A stretch of DNA of 64,000 nucleotides from Gemmatimonadota bacterium (GTDB lineage Bacteria > Gemmatimonadota > Gemmatimonadetes > Gemmatimonadales > Gemmatimonadaceae), in the NCBI GenBank assembly GCA_020161135.1, contig JAIUOB010000002.1:744001-808000 (forward strand), given 5' to 3'. The translations under genes were made by a program, and so were the position numbers. This document shows positions 42,514 through 51,983 of this stretch, in pieces (position 1 is the stretch's first letter; the number at the start of each line of letters is the position of its first letter). The notes under the pieces were generated by a model. The model was not told the origin of the DNA. It searched no databases and saw only the letters and a program-made list of their open reading frames with translations.

Positions 42514-42850
42514 GTCGCGCCGTACGACCACGCTCGTCGCTCGGCCCCTGCCCTCGCACCGACCGCCCACGCATCCGGGAGAGATGCTGCTCGAGGAGTT
42601 CCTGAAGCCACTCGGGATCTCGCAGTCGGCGTTCGCGATCCGCCTCGGCGTCTCCTTCCCCCGCTTGAACGAGGTCGTGAACGGCAAGCGCGCCGTGACA
42701 CCGGACACGGCGTTGCGTCTCGCCCGCGTCACCGGCATGAGTGCGGATTTCTGGCTTGGCCTGCAGCAGGACTGGGACCTGTGGCACGCCCTGCGCTCCG
42801 ATGAGGCGGCCGAGATTCAGCGGCTGGAGCCGTTGGCGCGGGTCGGCTGA
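42479..42850 (+). CDS. higA: HigA-family XRE antitoxin
   Basis: 123 residues from ATG 42479, with GGGAGG 6 bases upstream; ATG 42488 is an alternative. Helix-turn-helix of the HigA/VapI type: HPGEMLLEEFLKPLGISQSA, FAIRLGVSFPRLNEVVNGKR, SADFWLGLQQDWDLWHA. It neutralises HigB and represses the operon. The N-terminal 25 residues are a basic extension (SKSRTTTKSRRTT) beyond the usual start. Confidence 0.92.
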   Translation: MPTMSKSRTTTKSRRTTTLVARPLPSHRPPTHPGEMLLEEFLKPLGISQSAFAIRLGVSFPRLNEVVNGKRAVTPDTALRLARVTGMSADFWLGLQQDWDLWHALRSDEAAEIQRLEPLARVG

Positions 42851-42891
42851 GCGACCGGTGGCGGGCGGTGCGCGCTCGCGGAGGTGCATGA

Positions 42892-44214
42892 ATGCTGAAC
42901 CGTAACGTGACCGCCCTGCTTCGCCGCGCCGCGATCCTGCTCACCATGGCCGCGTTGCCCCGGTCGGTCGCTGCCTGCTCCCTGCGGGCGCCGTGGGAGA
43001 TCAACGACCCACGCATGCTGGCGTTCATGGGGTCGCCGTTGCCCGATACGGTGCGGGCCGGCAACGGCGCGATGCTCCCGGTCGTGGCGATGGGGCACTC
43101 GGGCCGGGGCGCAGCGCGAACGGTGTATGGCCAGCGCGTGCGGGTCGACCGCATGGGCGACGCGGCGCGACGCGCCCTGCCGCCTGACACCCGCGAGGTC
43201 GTGCTCGTGCCGTGGGACTATGCGCCCGACTGCACGCCGGTGGCGTGGGGACAGAGCGCGCGCTGGCTTCCCGATGCGCCAAGCAGCCTGTTCCGCGCGC
43301 GCCTGCGTCCGCGTGCAGCGTGGGCCGAGGGCCTGCCCACCTTCGACCTGCTCGATGCGGCATTCCAGCCGTATCGCGAACGTGCGGAGCGCACGGTGAC
43401 GTTCGACGGCGTGCTGTCGCGCGAGCCACGTCTGGGCGCGCTGGCGTTGCTGTCGTTCTACGATGTACTGCCGCCGTCGGGGCGCACGCCGGACACGCTC
43501 GCGGCGCTGCAGTGGATGACGCGCACCCGAGCGGACACGGCGCTCGCCGGTCGGTATCCGGTGACCGCGTTCATGCACGACGCGCGCGCACAGTTCGCAC
43601 GCGCACGCGCCGCGGCGGTCGTTGTCCCGGTGGCCGGCACCTTTCGACTCGACGTCTCGATCGACGGTCAGCTCCCACGCCCGCTCTTCCTGCGCGTCGG
43701 CACCACGGTCGCGTCACTGCAGGACTCGGCGCGCGGCATGCCCGACACGGCGCTCGTGCCGCGTCTGCCGGAGGGCTACTACGCCTTCGCGACGGCGGCC
43801 ACGACGCTCGAGCAGCTGCATTCGCGGTGTCCCGCGCGCGATCGCTCGACGATCGCCTATGTCGACCTCGACTGGCACGCCCCGATGCCCGCGAACGGCA
43901 CCGGCGAATGGCAGGGCGGGATCGATGCACGCCTGCTTGCCGTGCTGCTCTCCGCGGACGAGACCGCCGCGTGGTACGCGCGTCGGCGCGCGGCGTCGGC
44001 GGCGGCCGCCGAGTCGCTGCGGACGGCGCCCGACTCCGTGCGGGCACTCCGCCACAATCAGCCGTTCGTCTTCATCCCCGACCGCCCGCTGCGTGTGACG
44101 CAGGACGCTGAGGGGCCCATGCGCATCGAGGGTACCATCACCGTGCCGTTGCTCGGCGCGTTCACCATTCGCGGAGAGCGGATCTCGCGGGAGCCGCTGG
44201 TGTGTCGGGACTGA
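42892..44214 (+). CDS. Secreted protein of unknown function
   Basis: 440 residues with a signal peptide (AAILLTMAALPRSVAA) and Cys immediately after, so it may be exported or lipid-anchored. The chain is Ala/Arg-rich with WEINDPRMLAFMGSPLPDTV near the N-terminus, then beta-rich segments (VVPVAGTFRLDVSIDGQLPR, RIEGTITVPLLGAFTIRGE). I recognise no family. Its stop overlaps the DoxX-like start (TGATG). Confidence 0.65.
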   Translation: MLNRNVTALLRRAAILLTMAALPRSVAACSLRAPWEINDPRMLAFMGSPLPDTVRAGNGAMLPVVAMGHSGRGAARTVYGQRVRVDRMGDAARRALPPDTREVVLVPWDYAPDCTPVAWGQSARWLPDAPSSLFRARLRPRAAWAEGLPTFDLLDAAFQPYRERAERTVTFDGVLSREPRLGALALLSFYDVLPPSGRTPDTLAALQWMTRTRADTALAGRYPVTAFMHDARAQFARARAAAVVVPVAGTFRLDVSIDGQLPRPLFLRVGTTVASLQDSARGMPDTALVPRLPEGYYAFATAATTLEQLHSRCPARDRSTIAYVDLDWHAPMPANGTGEWQGGIDARLLAVLLSADETAAWYARRRAASAAAAESLRTAPDSVRALRHNQPFVFIPDRPLRVTQDAEGPMRIEGTITVPLLGAFTIRGERISREPLVCRD

Positions 44215-44600
44215 TGACGCTGATCGCACGCCTCCTCCTCGGCCTCGCGCTCGTCGGCGCAGGCGTCGCGCACCTCACCTTCGCTCGCGCGGCGTTCCTG
44301 GCGCAGGTGCCGCGCTGGCTTCCGCTCGACGCCGACTTCGTGGTGCTCGCTTCCGGGGTCGTGGAGATCGCCCTCGGTGCGGCGTTGCTGCTGCTGCCCA
44401 GACACCGCGTACTGGTGGGCTGGCTCACCGCCGCGTTCTTCGTGGCCATCTTCCCCGGCAACATCAACCAGTACGTGCACCACCTCGACGCCTTCGGGCT
44501 CGACACCGATCGGGAGCGGCTGGTACGGCTGTTCTTTCAGCCGGTGCTGGTGGCGTGGGCACTGTGGTGCACGGGCGCGTGGGCGGCGCGTCGTCGGTAG
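44214..44600 (+). CDS. DoxX-family small membrane protein
   Basis: 128 residues from ATG 44214, overlapping the previous stop by one base. Four membrane helices with LLLGLALVGAGVAHLTFARA, FVVLASGVVEIALGAALLL, FFVAIFPGNINQYVHH and QPVLVAWALWCTGAW match DoxX/DoxD-like proteins. Family roles are poorly defined (quinone-linked or oxidative-stress functions reported). Confidence 0.85.
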   Translation: MTLIARLLLGLALVGAGVAHLTFARAAFLAQVPRWLPLDADFVVLASGVVEIALGAALLLLPRHRVLVGWLTAAFFVAIFPGNINQYVHHLDAFGLDTDRERLVRLFFQPVLVAWALWCTGAWAARRR

Positions 44601-44625
44601 CGCGCGTCAGCACTCACGCCAGAGC

Positions 44626-47178
44626 TCACGTCCCCCGCGGCTTCGCCCGCCGCGTCGCCTCGGCCGTGAGCGGGTCCTCCGGCCACGGGTGTCGCGGATA
44701 GCGCCCGCGCAGCTCCTTGCGCACCTCGAAGTAGCTGCTGGCCCAGAAGCCGGCGAGGTCGCGCGTGACCTGCACGGGACGCTGCGCGGGCGAAAGGAGG
44801 TGCAGCGTGACCGGCACACGCCCGTCGCACACCCGCGGGGTGGTGGTCCACCCGAACACTTCCTGCAGCTTGACCGCGAGCACGGGCGCCTGCGCATCGC
44901 TGTAGTCGATGGCAATGCGTGACCCGCTCGGCACCTCGAGATGTGTGGGCGCGAGACGGTCGAGCGCACCGCGCTGCTGCCAGTCGAGCGGCGCCAGCAG
45001 CGCCTCGTGCCAGTCGAGTGCCTCGAGCTGCGCCCACGTGCGGACGCCATCCAGGTACGGCGCGAGCCACGTGGACAGGTCGCGCACCAGCGCGTCATCC
45101 GACACCTCGGGCCACGCGTCACCCATGTGCGCATGCACGAACGCCAGCCGCTCGCGCAGCCGCCGCGCACCCACGCTCAGGGGCCACGCCTCCACGCCGA
45201 TGCGCGTGAGCTGCGCGAGCACCGCCGCACGCACGTGGTCGTCGCTGGGCTCGCGCAGCGGCTTCTCCTCGAGCACGATGGCGCCGAGCGTGACGCGCTG
45301 CACCGCCTGCACGCGTGCGGTGCGATCGTCCCACGCGACGCGCTGCTCGCGCACCACCTGATCGCCGAAGTCGTCGTCCAGCTCCGCTCGCGACAACGCC
45401 GCCGCCCGCGCGATGCGGTACTCCGGCGGTTGCCCTTCGAGCTCCGCGATCGCCAGGAACGGCGCATCGTGCAGCAGATCGTAGTGTGCATGCCCCGTGG
45501 GCAACACCGCCCCCGCTCCATTGCGCAGGAGGTAGCGCGAATCAGGTCCCGCCCGCCGCTGCGCCACCCGATCAGGAAACGCGAGCGCCAACAACGCCCC
45601 CGCGCCATCGATGAGGAACGGATCCCCGTAGTACCCGTAGTACCCGTGGTCCCCACCGCCCCCGCCGTTACGCCTGTCGCCCGTCAAGCGCACGCCGTGA
45701 CGCCTGTCGCCCCCACCGCTCCCGCCGTCCCCGCTCACGCCGTTCGCCGTTGCACCACGCACGCGCGCCACCAGTTCCCGCCCAAGCTGCCGCTGTTCTC
45801 CGCGCCCTTCCACCCCAACCGCCAACGCCGCCGCCAGCTCCAGCTCTCCTCTCTCCTCCGCGACGAGCACCATATGCGCCAACCGCGGCGCCAGCGGCAG
45901 CTCCGCCATGCGCTTGCCATGCGCCGTGATGCGTCCATTGGCATCGAGCGCGCCGAGCTGCGCGAGCAGCGTGCGCGCCGCCGTGAACGGCCCTGCCTTT
46001 GGCACATCGAGCCAGCGCAGCGTGGCCGGATCGTGCACGCCGGCATCCGCCAGCTCGAGCGCGAGCTCCGCGAGATCGGCGTCGACGATCTCCGGCGGCG
46101 TCGCGGGGAGCAGTCCGTGCTCCTCGTGCGCATCCCACAGCCGCCAGCACACGCCCGGCGCCACGCGTCCCGCGCGTCCACGTCGCTGGTCGGCCGAGGC
46201 GCGTGAGATGCGCGCCGTGCGCAGGCGTGTCATGCCCACACCCGCGTCGTAGCGGGCCACACGCGCCATGCCGCTGTCCACCACGATGCGGACCCCTTCC
46301 ACCGTGAGGCTCGTCTCCGCCACGTTGGTGCTGAGCACCACCTTGCGTGTGCCGGCCGGGGCCGGCGCCAGCGCGGCATCCTGCTCGGCCAGCGGCATCG
46401 AGCCGTGCAACTGATGCACGCGCACCTGCGGCGGCAGCCCACCCAGCAGTTCGGCCACGCGACGCTGCTCGGCGAAGCCGGGGAGAAACACCAGCACGTC
46501 GCCGTCATTGGCCGCGAGCGCTTCGCGCACCACGCGGGCGGTGGCGGCCTCGATGCGTTCGTCGGCGCGTGGCGGGCGATGGTGCGTGGTGATGGGAAAG
46601 AGTCGCCCACTGCTGCGCACGACCGGCGCCGCGCCCATGTCGTCGGCGAGCAGGCGCGCGACGGCATCACCATCGAGCGTGGCCGACATGACGAGCACGC
46701 GCAGGTCGGGGCGCAGCACCGCGCGCATCTCGAGCACCAGCGCGAGCCCGAGGTCGGCGTGCAGGGAGCGTTCGTGGAACTCATCGAACAGCACGGCGCC
46801 GTACGGCTCGAGCGCGGCATCGGCGGCCAGCAGCCGCGTGAGCACGCCTTCGGTGACCACCTCGATGCGCGTGCGGGCCGAGATGCGTGTGTCGCCGCGC
46901 ACGCGATATCCGACCGTGTGCCCCACCGGTTCGTTGAGGGTGCGCGCCATGTACGTGGCGGCAGCGCGCGCGGCGAGGCGCCGCGGTTCGAGCATGACGA
47001 TGCGCTGCGCGCCGAGCCACGGTTCGTGCAGCAGCGCGAGGGGGACGCGCGTGGTCTTGCCGGCACCCGGCGGCGCCTCGAGCACCGCGCTCGGGCGCGA
47101 CGCGAGGGCGTCACGCAGCGCGGGGAGCGCGTCGTCGATGGGAAGGGGCGCGGCGCCCGCGCCACGACCGGTGCTCAC
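44626..47178 (-). CDS. hrpB: ATP-dependent helicase HrpB
   Basis: 850 residues from GTG 47178, whose GTGA overlaps the upstream stop; the longer frame runs into the S41-like gene. DEAH/RHA helicase motifs: I EAPPGAGKTTRVPLAL, Ia LEPRRLAARAAA, II FDEFHERS, III MSATLDGD, IV-V FLPGF and STNVAETSLTVEG, VI QRRGRAGR. The HrpB C-terminal domain is present (LLSPAQRPVQVTRDLAGFW, ELRGRYPRHPWPEDP). Residues about 482-518 are a Gly/Arg/Tyr-rich insert encoded by a dispersed DNA repeat. Nucleic-acid substrate unknown. Confidence 0.93.
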   Translation of the reverse strand: MSTGRGAGAAPLPIDDALPALRDALASRPSAVLEAPPGAGKTTRVPLALLHEPWLGAQRIVMLEPRRLAARAAATYMARTLNEPVGHTVGYRVRGDTRISARTRIEVVTEGVLTRLLAADAALEPYGAVLFDEFHERSLHADLGLALVLEMRAVLRPDLRVLVMSATLDGDAVARLLADDMGAAPVVRSSGRLFPITTHHRPPRADERIEAATARVVREALAANDGDVLVFLPGFAEQRRVAELLGGLPPQVRVHQLHGSMPLAEQDAALAPAPAGTRKVVLSTNVAETSLTVEGVRIVVDSGMARVARYDAGVGMTRLRTARISRASADQRRGRAGRVAPGVCWRLWDAHEEHGLLPATPPEIVDADLAELALELADAGVHDPATLRWLDVPKAGPFTAARTLLAQLGALDANGRITAHGKRMAELPLAPRLAHMVLVAEERGELELAAALAVGVEGRGEQRQLGRELVARVRGATANGVSGDGGSGGGDRRHGVRLTGDRRNGGGGGDHGYYGYYGDPFLIDGAGALLALAFPDRVAQRRAGPDSRYLLRNGAGAVLPTGHAHYDLLHDAPFLAIAELEGQPPEYRIARAAALSRAELDDDFGDQVVREQRVAWDDRTARVQAVQRVTLGAIVLEEKPLREPSDDHVRAAVLAQLTRIGVEAWPLSVGARRLRERLAFVHAHMGDAWPEVSDDALVRDLSTWLAPYLDGVRTWAQLEALDWHEALLAPLDWQQRGALDRLAPTHLEVPSGSRIAIDYSDAQAPVLAVKLQEVFGWTTTPRVCDGRVPVTLHLLSPAQRPVQVTRDLAGFWASSYFEVRKELRGRYPRHPWPEDPLTAEATRRAKPRGT
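45624..45735. repeat. GTACCCGT-type dispersed repeat inside hrpB, copy 2
   Basis: Tandem GTAGTACCC units followed by CGCCTGTCGCCC twice and CCGCTCCCGCC. On the coding strand it is translated in frame as Gly/Arg/Asn-rich sequence ending HGYYGYYGD. It shares string order with 28108-28185 and 59120-59210. Confidence 0.75.
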
Positions 47179-49679
47179 CGCCGGCGCCGCGGCGACGTGC
47201 CCTGCTGCGCGATCCACTGCACCGCGCGGTCGATGACCTCGTCGGCCCCGCTGCGCGCCCCCCGCACGGTGGGGCGCACATCGACCACCGGGTTGAGCCC
47301 GACGCGCTGCCACACCGAGCCATCGCTGCGTCGCAGTTCGTGCGCGGGCACCGCCAGCGACAACCCGCCCGGCAGTGCCAACGGCACGCCCTCGGCCGGT
47401 GACCCTGCCGTCGCACTGCCGATGAACACCGCGTCGGTGGTTTCGAGCAGCGCGAGCGCGAGGCGTTCCATCGCGCCGCGCGTGCGCTCGTCCACGAGCG
47501 CGACCACGCGCCCGGCATAGTGCCCTGCGGTATCACCGCGCGACAGGCGCGCGCGCTCCTCGCGTGCATCGGGGCACTGCACCATCGCATCGCGCAGCGT
47601 GACGGCCAGACACGGCGTGGCACGCGTGCGGTGCAGCTCGCGCGCCACGACGGCCACGTCGCGCGTGCGCAGTGCGGCGACGAGCGCACCGCCGACACCC
47701 GCTTCATTTTCCAACGTGCCGCGCAGGTCGAGCACGAGACTTCCGGCCCCTCGCACGGCCGCCATGGCGTCGGGCATGGCCGGTGCAGCCAGGCGCTCGA
47801 CATCGAGATAGGCGACGCCCGGTGCGAGCGTGCGCGTCGCGGGCTGCGTCGGGCGCTCCACCATGGGCAGTTGCGCGATGACGTCGGCACGACGCGGCAC
47901 GCTGATGGCCCGCTCGCGCCCCGTCACATCGCGCACCCGCAGCAGCAGCGCACCCTCGTCGCCGCGGGGCAGCAACCGCATGAGCAGGTCGGTGCGCGCC
48001 CAGTCGTTCGGCGCCGACACGCGACGCCGCTGTTCGGACAGCCAGTTGGTCATGGGATAGCCATCGACCTGCACGATCTCCACGCCACGCTCGAGCGCCA
48101 ACGCCCTCGCCTCGGCCGTGGGCGCCACGTCGGTGATGATGGCGCGCTCGTCGATCCACCGCACGCGGAACGGCGCACTGGCCACGCCGCGCAGCGTGTC
48201 GACGCTCGGCCCCTGCAGCGTGACGGCGGCATCGTCGAACGCACTCACCAGCGGCTCGAGCGCGCGCGCGTACTCGCGTGCGGAGCGTGCCGCCTCGAGG
48301 CGCGGCACCTGCTCGCGGAAGCGCGCATCGATGTCGTCGTCGTACAGGTCGCGGTGCGCGTGCCGCGCGCGCATCGTGCTCCACAGGCGCGCGCCGGCCA
48401 ACACACGCGCGCCCATGAACGGCCACGGATCGCTGTCGTAGTAGCCCGGCAGTGTGGCGGGCGCGCGCACGGCAGGAAAGCGGAACGCCCGCGGCACACG
48501 CGTACCCCGCAGGAACGCCAGCGCCGCACGCATCGCGGGCGTGCTGTCGACAGTCACTGCGATCGTGACGGGCGCGTCGGCCACTCCGGCATCCGCCACC
48601 ACGGTGTCGGGCACCAGCCCCGCGCTGCCGTCGGCGTGCACCAGCTCGCCGAGTCGGAGACGCACGGCGAGTCCCTGGCCGATGTCGACCTTCACACTGG
48701 GGACGAGCGCGTCGTCGCGCAGCGCACCGGTGGCCACCAGCGTGGCGCGCAGCGTGGACACGAGACCCAGCAGCGTGGGCGGCAGCACCGTGGCCGAGTC
48801 GACGAGGAGCATGACGCGACGCGTGCTGGTGTCGCGCGGCAGCACCAGCGCCCCATCGCGCACGAGCCAGGCGTCGTCGTGCTGCCAGGTACCCTGCACG
48901 AGCCGCGCGCCGCCCACGCGGCGGGTGCGCACCGTGCTGGCAGTGAACGGCAGCGACGCGAGCGCCTCCACCATGCCGGTGCGCGCGACGAACGCGGCGA
49001 CACTGTCGGCCTGCGGGGTGGCCCCGCGCGGTGTGCGCAGGTCGAGCACGACGCGCGCGGGCGCCCGCGTGAGCGCCTCACGCACCGTCACCTCGGCCGC
49101 CGGCGTGTAGTGCGCCGCGCCGGGCACGCGCAGCACGAGGATGCTGTCGCCCGTGCGTTCGGCGGTCACCGCGGCCGGCGTCGCGCTCGGGGTGCGCGAC
49201 GTGTCGTCGCCATTGATTGCCGGCTCGACGCGCGTGAGCGGATCGCCGAGCACGGAGAGGAAGCGCGCGTAGCCTTGCTCGAGCGCGGTGGCATCGGTGG
49301 CGGTGCGCACGACGGTCACGGCGCGAATGAACGCCGAGTCGAGCGGGAGGCCGCGCACGGCGGCGGCGGGGTGATGCAGCGACGCGAGATGCCACACCCA
49401 CGCGAGCGTGACCAGCCGCTCCACGCCGGCCGCGTCCGATGGCGCCGGGTCGGGTTCGGCCTGCGGCGACACGACCGGGAGCGGCCGCGCGGGCGGGCGG
49501 GCGGGCTGGGGCAACGGGTCACTGGCGGGCGGTGCCGGCGGAACGGCGCGGGGGAGCAGGGCGGTACACGCCACGCCGCTCGACAGCGCGGCGGCCGCCG
49601 CGAGTGCCAGGGCCCGTCGCGTGGCGGTGGTACCGCTGCGGTGCTGTCGGCGCGCGTTCATATTCCGATGCTCGACCAT
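47175..49679 (-). CDS. Lipoprotein with two S41-peptidase-like domains lacking catalytic serines
   Basis: 834 residues from ATG 49679. A signal with lipobox (ALSSGVAC) precedes a Pro-rich linker. Two S41-like halves follow. The first has VVLDLRTPRG, MLLVDSATVLPPTLLGL and GLVPDTVVADAG; the second has LVLDLRGTLENEAGVGG, VVALVDERTRGAMERLALAL, GSATAGSPAEGVPLALPGG and VGLNPVVDVRPTV. In active tail-specific proteases the helix after LVD/LVN begins with the catalytic Ser (TxSxxE); here these positions are non-serine (TVLPP, TRGAME). It may be a non-catalytic binding protein. It overlaps hrpB. Confidence 0.78.
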   Translation of the reverse strand: MVEHRNMNARRQHRSGTTATRRALALAAAAALSSGVACTALLPRAVPPAPPASDPLPQPARPPARPLPVVSPQAEPDPAPSDAAGVERLVTLAWVWHLASLHHPAAAVRGLPLDSAFIRAVTVVRTATDATALEQGYARFLSVLGDPLTRVEPAINGDDTSRTPSATPAAVTAERTGDSILVLRVPGAAHYTPAAEVTVREALTRAPARVVLDLRTPRGATPQADSVAAFVARTGMVEALASLPFTASTVRTRRVGGARLVQGTWQHDDAWLVRDGALVLPRDTSTRRVMLLVDSATVLPPTLLGLVSTLRATLVATGALRDDALVPSVKVDIGQGLAVRLRLGELVHADGSAGLVPDTVVADAGVADAPVTIAVTVDSTPAMRAALAFLRGTRVPRAFRFPAVRAPATLPGYYDSDPWPFMGARVLAGARLWSTMRARHAHRDLYDDDIDARFREQVPRLEAARSAREYARALEPLVSAFDDAAVTLQGPSVDTLRGVASAPFRVRWIDERAIITDVAPTAEARALALERGVEIVQVDGYPMTNWLSEQRRRVSAPNDWARTDLLMRLLPRGDEGALLLRVRDVTGRERAISVPRRADVIAQLPMVERPTQPATRTLAPGVAYLDVERLAAPAMPDAMAAVRGAGSLVLDLRGTLENEAGVGGALVAALRTRDVAVVARELHRTRATPCLAVTLRDAMVQCPDAREERARLSRGDTAGHYAGRVVALVDERTRGAMERLALALLETTDAVFIGSATAGSPAEGVPLALPGGLSLAVPAHELRRSDGSVWQRVGLNPVVDVRPTVRGARSGADEVIDRAVQWIAQQGTSPRRRR

Positions 49680-49750
49680 GCGTGCAAGATACGCGCAAGC
49701 GCCGACCGTGCGCCGCGCGGTCCGGGCGCGCGCACCACGACGCCCTCGCC

Positions 49751-51031
49751 ATGTCCGACGCCGATTCACCCGCCAGCGCAGACGCTGGCGCATCATACGC
49801 CACGTCACGCGCCACGTCACACGCCGCGGCCGTACCGGGCGCCACCACGCGCCTCTACTACGATGACGCCCGCCTGGCGCGCTTCACGGCGACGGTGACC
49901 GCGAGCACCGACGACGGGCGCACGGTGTATCTCGATCGCACGGCGTTCTACCCCACCTCGGGCGGGCAGCCGCACGATGTGGGGACGCTGGCCGACATCG
50001 CGGTGGTCGATGTCATCGACGAGGACGACCGCGTGGCGCACGTGCTCGCCGAACCGCTCGGGTTGCCGCTGGGCGCGATGGTGGTGGGGCAGGTGGACAT
50101 GACACGCCGCTTCGACCACATGCAGCAGCACACCGGGCAGCACCTGCTGTCGGCGTTGCTGCACGACCGCTACGGCTGGCCCACGGTGAGTGTGCACTTC
50201 GGCGACGAGACCAACACCGTCGACGTGACGGCCGCCGACGTGAGCGCCGCGCAGCTTCGCACCATCGAGCACGAGGCGAACGCCCTCGCGGTGGAGGACC
50301 GCGCCGTGACCGTCTCGTACGAGGACGCCGCAGCGGCCACGGGGCTCCGCAAGGCCAGCGACCGCGCGGGTGTGCTGCGCATCGTCACCATCGAGGGGCT
50401 CGACCGCAGCGCCTGCGGCGGCACGCATGTCGAGCGCACGGGCGCGATCGGCGCGATCCTGCTGCGCCGCGCCGAGCGGACACGCGGGGCGGTGCGCATC
50501 GAGTTCGTGTGCGGGCATCGCGCCGTGCAGCGTGCGCACGATGACGCCGACCTCCTCACGCGCGCATCGCGTCCGCTCTCGGCGGCACCGGCCGACCTGC
50601 CGGCGCTGGTGGAGCAGTTGCAGGGGCGTGTCACCGATCTCGAGCGCGAGCGGCGCCGCCTGTCGGGTGCACTCGCCTCGTACGAGGCGGACGCGCTGTG
50701 GCGCGATGCGGCGTCGGATGCGGCGGGCGTGCGGCGTGTGCGTCTCGACACCGACGGCCCGGTGAAGGAGCGCGAGGCACTCGCCCAGCAGCTCACGGCG
50801 CGCGGTGCGTGCGTGGTGCTGGTGGTGGGTGCAGTGCAGGCGGCGGCGCCCACCGGTGTGCTGCTCGCGGCATCGGAGGACACGGGCGTCGACGCCGGCG
50901 CGCAGCTCCGCGCCGCGCTGCAGGCGGCCGGTGGACGTGGCGGCGGGTCACCACGTGTTGCGCAGGGCAGTCTTCCCGCCAGCGCGGGCGCGGATGCGCT
51001 CGACGCCCTCGTTCGCACCGTCGGCTTCTGA
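49751..51031 (+). CDS. Alanyl-tRNA editing protein (AlaX-like with DHHA1 domain)
   Basis: 426 residues. The AlaRS editing-domain zinc ligands are visible: HMQQHTGQHLLSALL (HxxxH) and CGGTHVERTGAIG (CxxxH). TAFYPTSGGQPHDVGTLADI is the conserved N-terminal block. A coiled-coil and a DHHA1-like C-terminus (CVVLVVGAVQAAAPTGVLLA, AALQAAGGRGGGSPRVAQG) follow. It hydrolyses Ser- or Gly-mischarged tRNA-Ala. Ala/Ser-rich residues 1-30 are an extension beyond the fold. Divergent from the S41-like gene by 71 bp. Confidence 0.92.
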   Translation: MSDADSPASADAGASYATSRATSHAAAVPGATTRLYYDDARLARFTATVTASTDDGRTVYLDRTAFYPTSGGQPHDVGTLADIAVVDVIDEDDRVAHVLAEPLGLPLGAMVVGQVDMTRRFDHMQQHTGQHLLSALLHDRYGWPTVSVHFGDETNTVDVTAADVSAAQLRTIEHEANALAVEDRAVTVSYEDAAAATGLRKASDRAGVLRIVTIEGLDRSACGGTHVERTGAIGAILLRRAERTRGAVRIEFVCGHRAVQRAHDDADLLTRASRPLSAAPADLPALVEQLQGRVTDLERERRRLSGALASYEADALWRDAASDAAGVRRVRLDTDGPVKEREALAQQLTARGACVVLVVGAVQAAAPTGVLLAASEDTGVDAGAQLRAALQAAGGRGGGSPRVAQGSLPASAGADALDALVRTVGF

Positions 51032-51043
51032 GGGACAGCCACC

Positions 51044-51412
51044 ATGAGCGACATCGTGCACATGCAGGCGCTCGACTTTCCGTATCACATGACGACGACG
51101 GGCTTCGAGCTGCCCGGCTACCGCATCGTGTCGTCGCTGGGTGTGGTGCGCGGGGTCGTCGTGCGGTCCCGCTCCGTGGTGGGCACCCTCGGCGCGTCGC
51201 TGCAGACGCTGGTCGGCGGCAACATCTCGCTGTTCACCGAGCTGGCCGAACGCACGCGGCAGGATGCGTTCAACACGATGCTCGTGCAGGCCGAGATGGC
51301 GCACGCCGACGCCGTGATCGGCATCCGCTACGACGCCACCGAGATCATGCGTGGTGTCACCGAAGTGCTGTGCTACGGCACGGCCGTGAAGATCGAGCCG
51401 CTGGCTCCCTGA
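51044..51412 (+). CDS. YbjQ-like (UPF0145) heavy-metal-binding-domain protein
   Basis: 122 residues. TTTGFELPGYRIVSSLGVVR, VVGTLGASLQTLVGGNISLF, MLVQAEMAHADAVIGIRYDA and EVLCYGTAVKIEP are the hallmarks of the pentameric YbjQ family, whose function is unclear. GAGGGA precedes the ATG. It is part of a short run of plus-strand genes with AlaX (12 bp) and DinB (13 bp). Confidence 0.9.
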   Translation: MSDIVHMQALDFPYHMTTTGFELPGYRIVSSLGVVRGVVVRSRSVVGTLGASLQTLVGGNISLFTELAERTRQDAFNTMLVQAEMAHADAVIGIRYDATEIMRGVTEVLCYGTAVKIEPLAP

Positions 51413-51425
51413 CCCCGACCTTTCC

Positions 51426-51974
51426 ATGACCCTCTCCATTCCCCGCCCGACCCCCGACGAGCACGCGCCGTTCGCGGCCACCTACATTGCCGACACGGCC
51501 GCCGCGCTCGCGGTACGCGGTGACGACGACGTGGTCGCGCTCATGGCCTCGCAGCCGGCGGCCTTCCACGCACTGCTCGACGGGGTCGATGCGTCGATCG
51601 CGTCGTTCGCGTACGCCCCGGGCAAGTGGACGCTGGCCGAGTCGCTGGTGCACGTGAGCGACACCGAGCGGGTGTTCGCCTACCGGCTGCTGCGCATTGC
51701 CCGTGGAGACAGCACGCCGCTCCCCGGCTTCGACCAGGATGCGTGGGTGCCGGAGAGTCGTTCCACCACGCGGTCGCTCGCCGACGTGCTGGCCGAGCTG
51801 GGCGCGGTGCGTGGCGCCACGATGGCGCTGTTGCGTTCGCTCGATGCGACCGCCCTCGCGCAGCGGGGGACGGCCAGCAATCACCCTGTCACAGCACGGG
51901 CCCTGGTGTGGATGCTGGCTGGTCACATGGCGCACCATCTGGAGCTCACGCGAACGCGCTATCTCGCGGTGTGA
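51426..51974 (+). CDS. DinB-family metal-dependent protein
   Basis: 182 residues, four-helix bundle. The likely metal-ligand histidines are in [20 protein letters not shown] and [18 protein letters not shown] (HxxxHH type). Family members include thiol-dependent transferases; the substrate here is unknown. The segment PGFDQDAWV is typical of DinB-2 proteins. Confidence 0.88.
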   Translation: MTLSIPRPTPDEHAPFAATYIADTAAALAVRGDDDVVALMASQPAAFHALLDGVDASIASFAYAPGKWTLAESLVHVSDTERVFAYRLLRIARGDSTPLPGFDQDAWVPESRSTTRSLADVLAELGAVRGATMALLRSLDATALAQRGTASNHPVTARALVWMLAGHMAHHLELTRTRYLAV

Positions 51975-51983
51975 CGGACCGGG

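Noticed and set aside
49439..49750. N-terminal extension of the alanyl-tRNA editing protein
   Set aside because: It lies opposite the S41-like gene start and is Arg-rich; ATG 49751 precedes the conserved fold.
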